This document shows, piece by piece, positions 12,758 through 15,405 of a DNA stretch of 15,405 bases (the stretch's first letter is position 1; every line of letters begins with the position of its first letter). Both the position numbers and the translations under genes were made by a program. The notes below the pieces were generated by a model. It saw only the letters and a program-made list of their open reading frames with translations. It had not been told where the DNA came from and ran no database searches. Source of the DNA: Euryarchaeota archaeon UBA602 (lineage in GTDB: Archaea; Thermoplasmatota; Poseidoniia; Poseidoniales; Thalassarchaeaceae); assembly GCA_002498455.1 (NCBI GenBank), contig DAHO01000081.1, positions 18,494 to 33,898 of the forward strand, read 5' to 3'.

Positions 12758-15405
12758 TCTACCCATTTCATCAATCGTTCAATCAACTCAGATTTCTTAC
12801 CACTAACGGGGAGATCCCTTTCCTTGAGCAAGTCGACCAACTCTTTCTTGGTCATTGAATCAAAATCAGGCATTTCGGGTTTTGGGGGCTCTTCTTCGAC
12901 TTTTTCGATTTCGACAGCATCGTCAGGAATCACCTCCTTCCTCCGCTTTATTCGCTTTCGTTTGTTTTCAACGACAGGTTTGGCCGGTGTCGTATCTGGG
13001 GTATGATCCGCAATTCTTCGGGTCCATAATTCGATGTAATGGCCTGGAGAAAAGCGACCTGCATTCACGTGTTGCAACATTCGCTTTGTAGCCGCATCTG
13101 TTGTCAAACCGAGGGAAACAGCCTTGTCCAAAACAGAGACTAACTCGTCATTTTCTTTTTGTTCCGACAAAACATCATCATCATCAAATTCGAATTTCCG
13201 ATCTTCGATTTCTGACAAAATTCGTTGCAATTGTCCACTGGATATAATCCCCTCGCTAAACAAAAAATTCGCTTGATTCGCGGCTCTTCTTAGTTGCAAA
13301 GGATTTGTAGCACTTGCAACGACATCCATCATCTCCTTCTTCTGCTTGGCTCTTCCAGTTACCATCAAGGTCCGTTGACCAACGAGGAGCAAGAGAACGA
13401 TTGGAATGAGGATGATCCCAATTGCAGTTATTTCGCCCGCGAGTAATTTCTCAAATAAGGTTCGATCCTCTGCAGCTTTGATTGCATCATCACATCCATC
13501 CTTGTCAAGATCATTGAGTGTTTCAGTCCAACGTTCTGGGCACAAATCAAACTCATCGAGAATACCATCGCCGTCATCATCCTCATCTTCATCACCATCT
13601 CTACAACCATCGAGGTCCATATCATTGCTAATGTCAATAGGAACAATTAGACCATCATTGGTCCGAACCACTTCACCCTGTGGACAAGCGTCTTCATCAT
13701 CATTGAGACCATCGGCATCATCGTCGTCATCTTCAATCGAATCCAAACAACCGTCGCCATCCCTGTCATTCGTTTCATTGGAAATCCAATCTTTCTGTGA
13801 GCCAATTGACGATGAGCAACCATCCAGTATGTTGCCATTGACGTCACGATCATTGACTCCATCGTTATCGTCATCCAGATCTTCACTGAAATCCCAACAT
13901 CCATCACCATCATAATCGGTTAACAGGGTAGGTGTCCAACCTTTGCTTCCTTGTGGACATGAATCATTTTCATCGAGAATACCATCCCCATCATCATCGT
14001 CATCACACAGATCACCATACAGGTCGTTGTCATAATTATCTTGGTCAGTATTTTGGGTATCTATACAATTGTCAAAGACATCTCCAATGAGATCTCCATC
14101 TCGATCATTTAGAGGGTCACATCCATCAGGAATGCCATCGAAATCCGAATCTAAACCGTCATTGAAGCCTGCACAGATGTCATAGTCATCTGCCCACCCA
14201 TCACCGTCACTGTCTTCACCGGGCCACGAATACCACTGTTCCTGGACAAGTACATCTCCATCAATTGACTCTAAGATGCTGGACATGTTTGTTGTCCCAA
14301 ACCAGTTATCTTCCGCAACAATATCAGCCGATGTGAGTAGCGGAGCATCAATCACAAATTCATCGATAGATGTGAATACGTTGTCTGTCACGGTAATCGT
14401 ATCAATTGCATTGGGCGAACTCTGTGATATTGAAATCGCTTGGACCAATTCTGACATGTTGTTATCTGAGATCGTGGCAAATCGAACATCAGTCATGTCA
14501 ATAGCAACACTTGAACTTAGATTTGACATCACATTGTCTTGAATTGCAATCGAACCAATGCTATCCAAAATTAGCATCGGTACACCATTTGCGCCACTGT
14601 TTGAGAATTGATTGTTCAAAATGGTCGTTTGAGAAATTAAACCATTGACTGGTTTGATTCGAATTGTAGATTCAGAATCAGAAATAATATTTCCAGAGAA
14701 GTCAACAGATGACAATTGCCCAGCTCCAGTATCAACAGCATTGGGAGTCGTTGTGAAAATAAAATTCCCATCAATATCATTGAATTGATTATTCTGTATC
14801 TCTACATCCTCTCTTAATCCAGATGCAATGATTGCCGAGTTTGAAGAGGAATTGCCATTGAATGCCATATTTTTGATTGTCAAATCCGAGATTCCACCGG
14901 GTGCATTGATCTGAAACATGGACTGACCAGAGGAAGTTCCTCCATCCAAAACGAGCCCGTCAAAAGTCAGGTTTTGAATCAGATAAGTGGCTTGTACATT
15001 TACACCACCCACAATTTCGGGACTGGCTCCCTCTTCTGCTTTGATCATCAGATTTCCAAGAACTTCTGAATTGGAGATGGTCAAAATTTCATTGAATACA
15101 CCATCGGACAATTCGATGGTAAACCAACTGTTCTGTGATGCTACCACGGTGTGGGAAATCGCCTCACTCGCACTTGAAAAATATGCAGTTGATTCACCGA
15201 TCAGAAGAGAAAGATTCCGCCCACCAGTTTTTGCATACGGTTCGAGTTTTGTTTCCTCAACAGTCGTCGAACCGTCTACATTGATCATGTAAACACCAAC
15301 GTCATTGAAGTTTGAATTGTCTTCATTGAAAACTCCGCCGTCTGTCAGTTGTAGCGCAGCTCCAACATCCAAACTCTCGTATAGGTTGTTTTGAACCGTC
15401 ACCCC
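12748..15405 (-). CDS. Surface protein: beta-helix, DxDxDG repeats, membrane anchor, cytoplasmic SAP domain (N-terminus outside window)
   Basis: A partial protein; the frame is open through the window edge, and the GTG near 15402 sits inside a beta-helix repeat (V-T-V-Q-N-N), so the true start lies beyond. Of about 885 visible residues, 1-390 show right-handed beta-helix repeats (I-Q-N-N-Q-F, I-L-N-N-Q-F, V-T-D-N-V-F). Residues 396-645 hold many D-x-D-x-D-G thrombospondin type 3-like calcium-binding repeats with Cys pairs (D-S-C-P-Q-G, D-L-C-P-E). A single transmembrane helix is at about 660-676 (I-G-I-I-L-I-P-I-V-L-L-L-L-V). The remaining 200 residues are cytoplasmic, charged (K-R-K-R-I-K-R-R-K), and end in a SAP motif, M-T-K-K-E-L-V-D-L-L-K-x-R-x-L-P-V-S-G-K-K-S-x-L-I at 850-874. 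SAP helices usually bind DNA or proteins. Confidence 0.92.
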   Translation of the reverse strand, partial: GVTVQNNLYESLDVGAALQLTDGGVFNEDNSNFNDVGVYMINVDGSTTVEETKLEPYAKTGGRNLSLLIGESTAYFSSASEAISHTVVASQNSWFTIELSDGVFNEILTISNSEVLGNLMIKAEEGASPEIVGGVNVQATYLIQNLTFDGLVLDGGTSSGQSMFQINAPGGISDLTIKNMAFNGNSSSNSAIIASGLREDVEIQNNQFNDIDGNFIFTTTPNAVDTGAGQLSSVDFSGNIISDSESTIRIKPVNGLISQTTILNNQFSNSGANGVPMLILDSIGSIAIQDNVMSNLSSSVAIDMTDVRFATISDNNMSELVQAISISQSSPNAIDTITVTDNVFTSIDEFVIDAPLLTSADIVAEDNWFGTTNMSSILESIDGDVLVQEQWYSWPGEDSDGDGWADDYDICAGFNDGLDSDFDGIPDGCDPLNDRDGDLIGDVFDNCIDTQNTDQDNYDNDLYGDLCDDDDDGDGILDENDSCPQGSKGWTPTLLTDYDGDGCWDFSEDLDDDNDGVNDRDVNGNILDGCSSSIGSQKDWISNETNDRDGDGCLDSIEDDDDDADGLNDDEDACPQGEVVRTNDGLIVPIDISNDMDLDGCRDGDEDEDDDGDGILDEFDLCPERWTETLNDLDKDGCDDAIKAAEDRTLFEKLLAGEITAIGIILIPIVLLLLVGQRTLMVTGRAKQKKEMMDVVASATNPLQLRRAANQANFLFSEGIISSGQLQRILSEIEDRKFEFDDDDVLSEQKENDELVSVLDKAVSLGLTTDAATKRMLQHVNAGRFSPGHYIELWTRRIADHTPDTTPAKPVVENKRKRIKRRKEVIPDDAVEIEKVEEEPPKPEMPDFDSMTKKELVDLLKERDLPVSGKKSELIERLMKWVEEG

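Noticed and set aside
13406..13915. 169-aa plus-strand Ser-rich ORF
   Set aside because: It is the antisense of the Asp-rich DxDxDG repeats; low-complexity shadow.
13500..14220. Repetitive DNA that might be a CRISPR or tandem repeat array
   Set aside because: The repetition is imperfect and codon-based, from calcium-binding protein repeats; no constant repeat with unique spacers.

Overview
The window looks like chromosomal DNA of a planktonic archaeon, most plausibly Marine Group II (Poseidoniales) or a close relative. This is inferred from the mix of genes: an Lrp/AsnC regulator, an archaeal-style enolase, a long B12-dependent (class II) ribonucleotide reductase, short acidic TerB-like proteins, and a huge surface protein with beta-helix and DxDxDG calcium-type repeats, one membrane anchor and a cytoplasmic SAP domain. 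No marker such as rRNA is present, so the assignment is not proven. Several starts have Shine-Dalgarno-like motifs at 7-9 nt; others look leaderless. Where SD motifs, 4-nt overlaps or family N-termini disagreed with the longest ORF, I chose the shorter start and said so.

Layout. 1-451: AsnC-type regulator (minus). 452-581: AT-rich divergent intergenic region. 582-2320: unknown small protein and enolase (plus). 2314-3450: PLP aminotransferase (minus), convergent with enolase. 3564-3640: tRNA-Cys(GCA) with encoded CCA. 3641-5040: two overlapping GNAT acetyltransferases (minus). 5147-7777: plus-strand operon. 7781-11401: class II ribonucleotide reductase (minus), ending 3 bp from the operon. 11402-11717: regulatory intergenic region. 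11718-12713: two small TerB-like genes (plus). 12748-15405: surface protein (minus), its N-terminus cut by the window edge.

The most interesting part is 5147-7777: a zinc-ribbon protein of unknown function, a 70-residue ubiquitin-like protein ending Gly-Gly-Asn, a minimal E1/ThiF-like adenylating enzyme and a JAB/JAMM-type metalloprotease-like protein. The parts fit together: the JAB protein would remove the single residue after the Gly-Gly, the E1 would adenylate the exposed tail, and the zinc-ribbon protein (with one isolated cysteine in its C-terminal half) is a candidate carrier, ligase or target-recognition factor. Either protein conjugation or sulfur transfer is possible; the sequence alone does not decide. 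The operon carries a 4-nt ATGA overlap, a tiny ORF linking two genes by overlaps on both sides, and a perfect 11-bp hairpin between the ubiquitin-like gene and the E1 gene.
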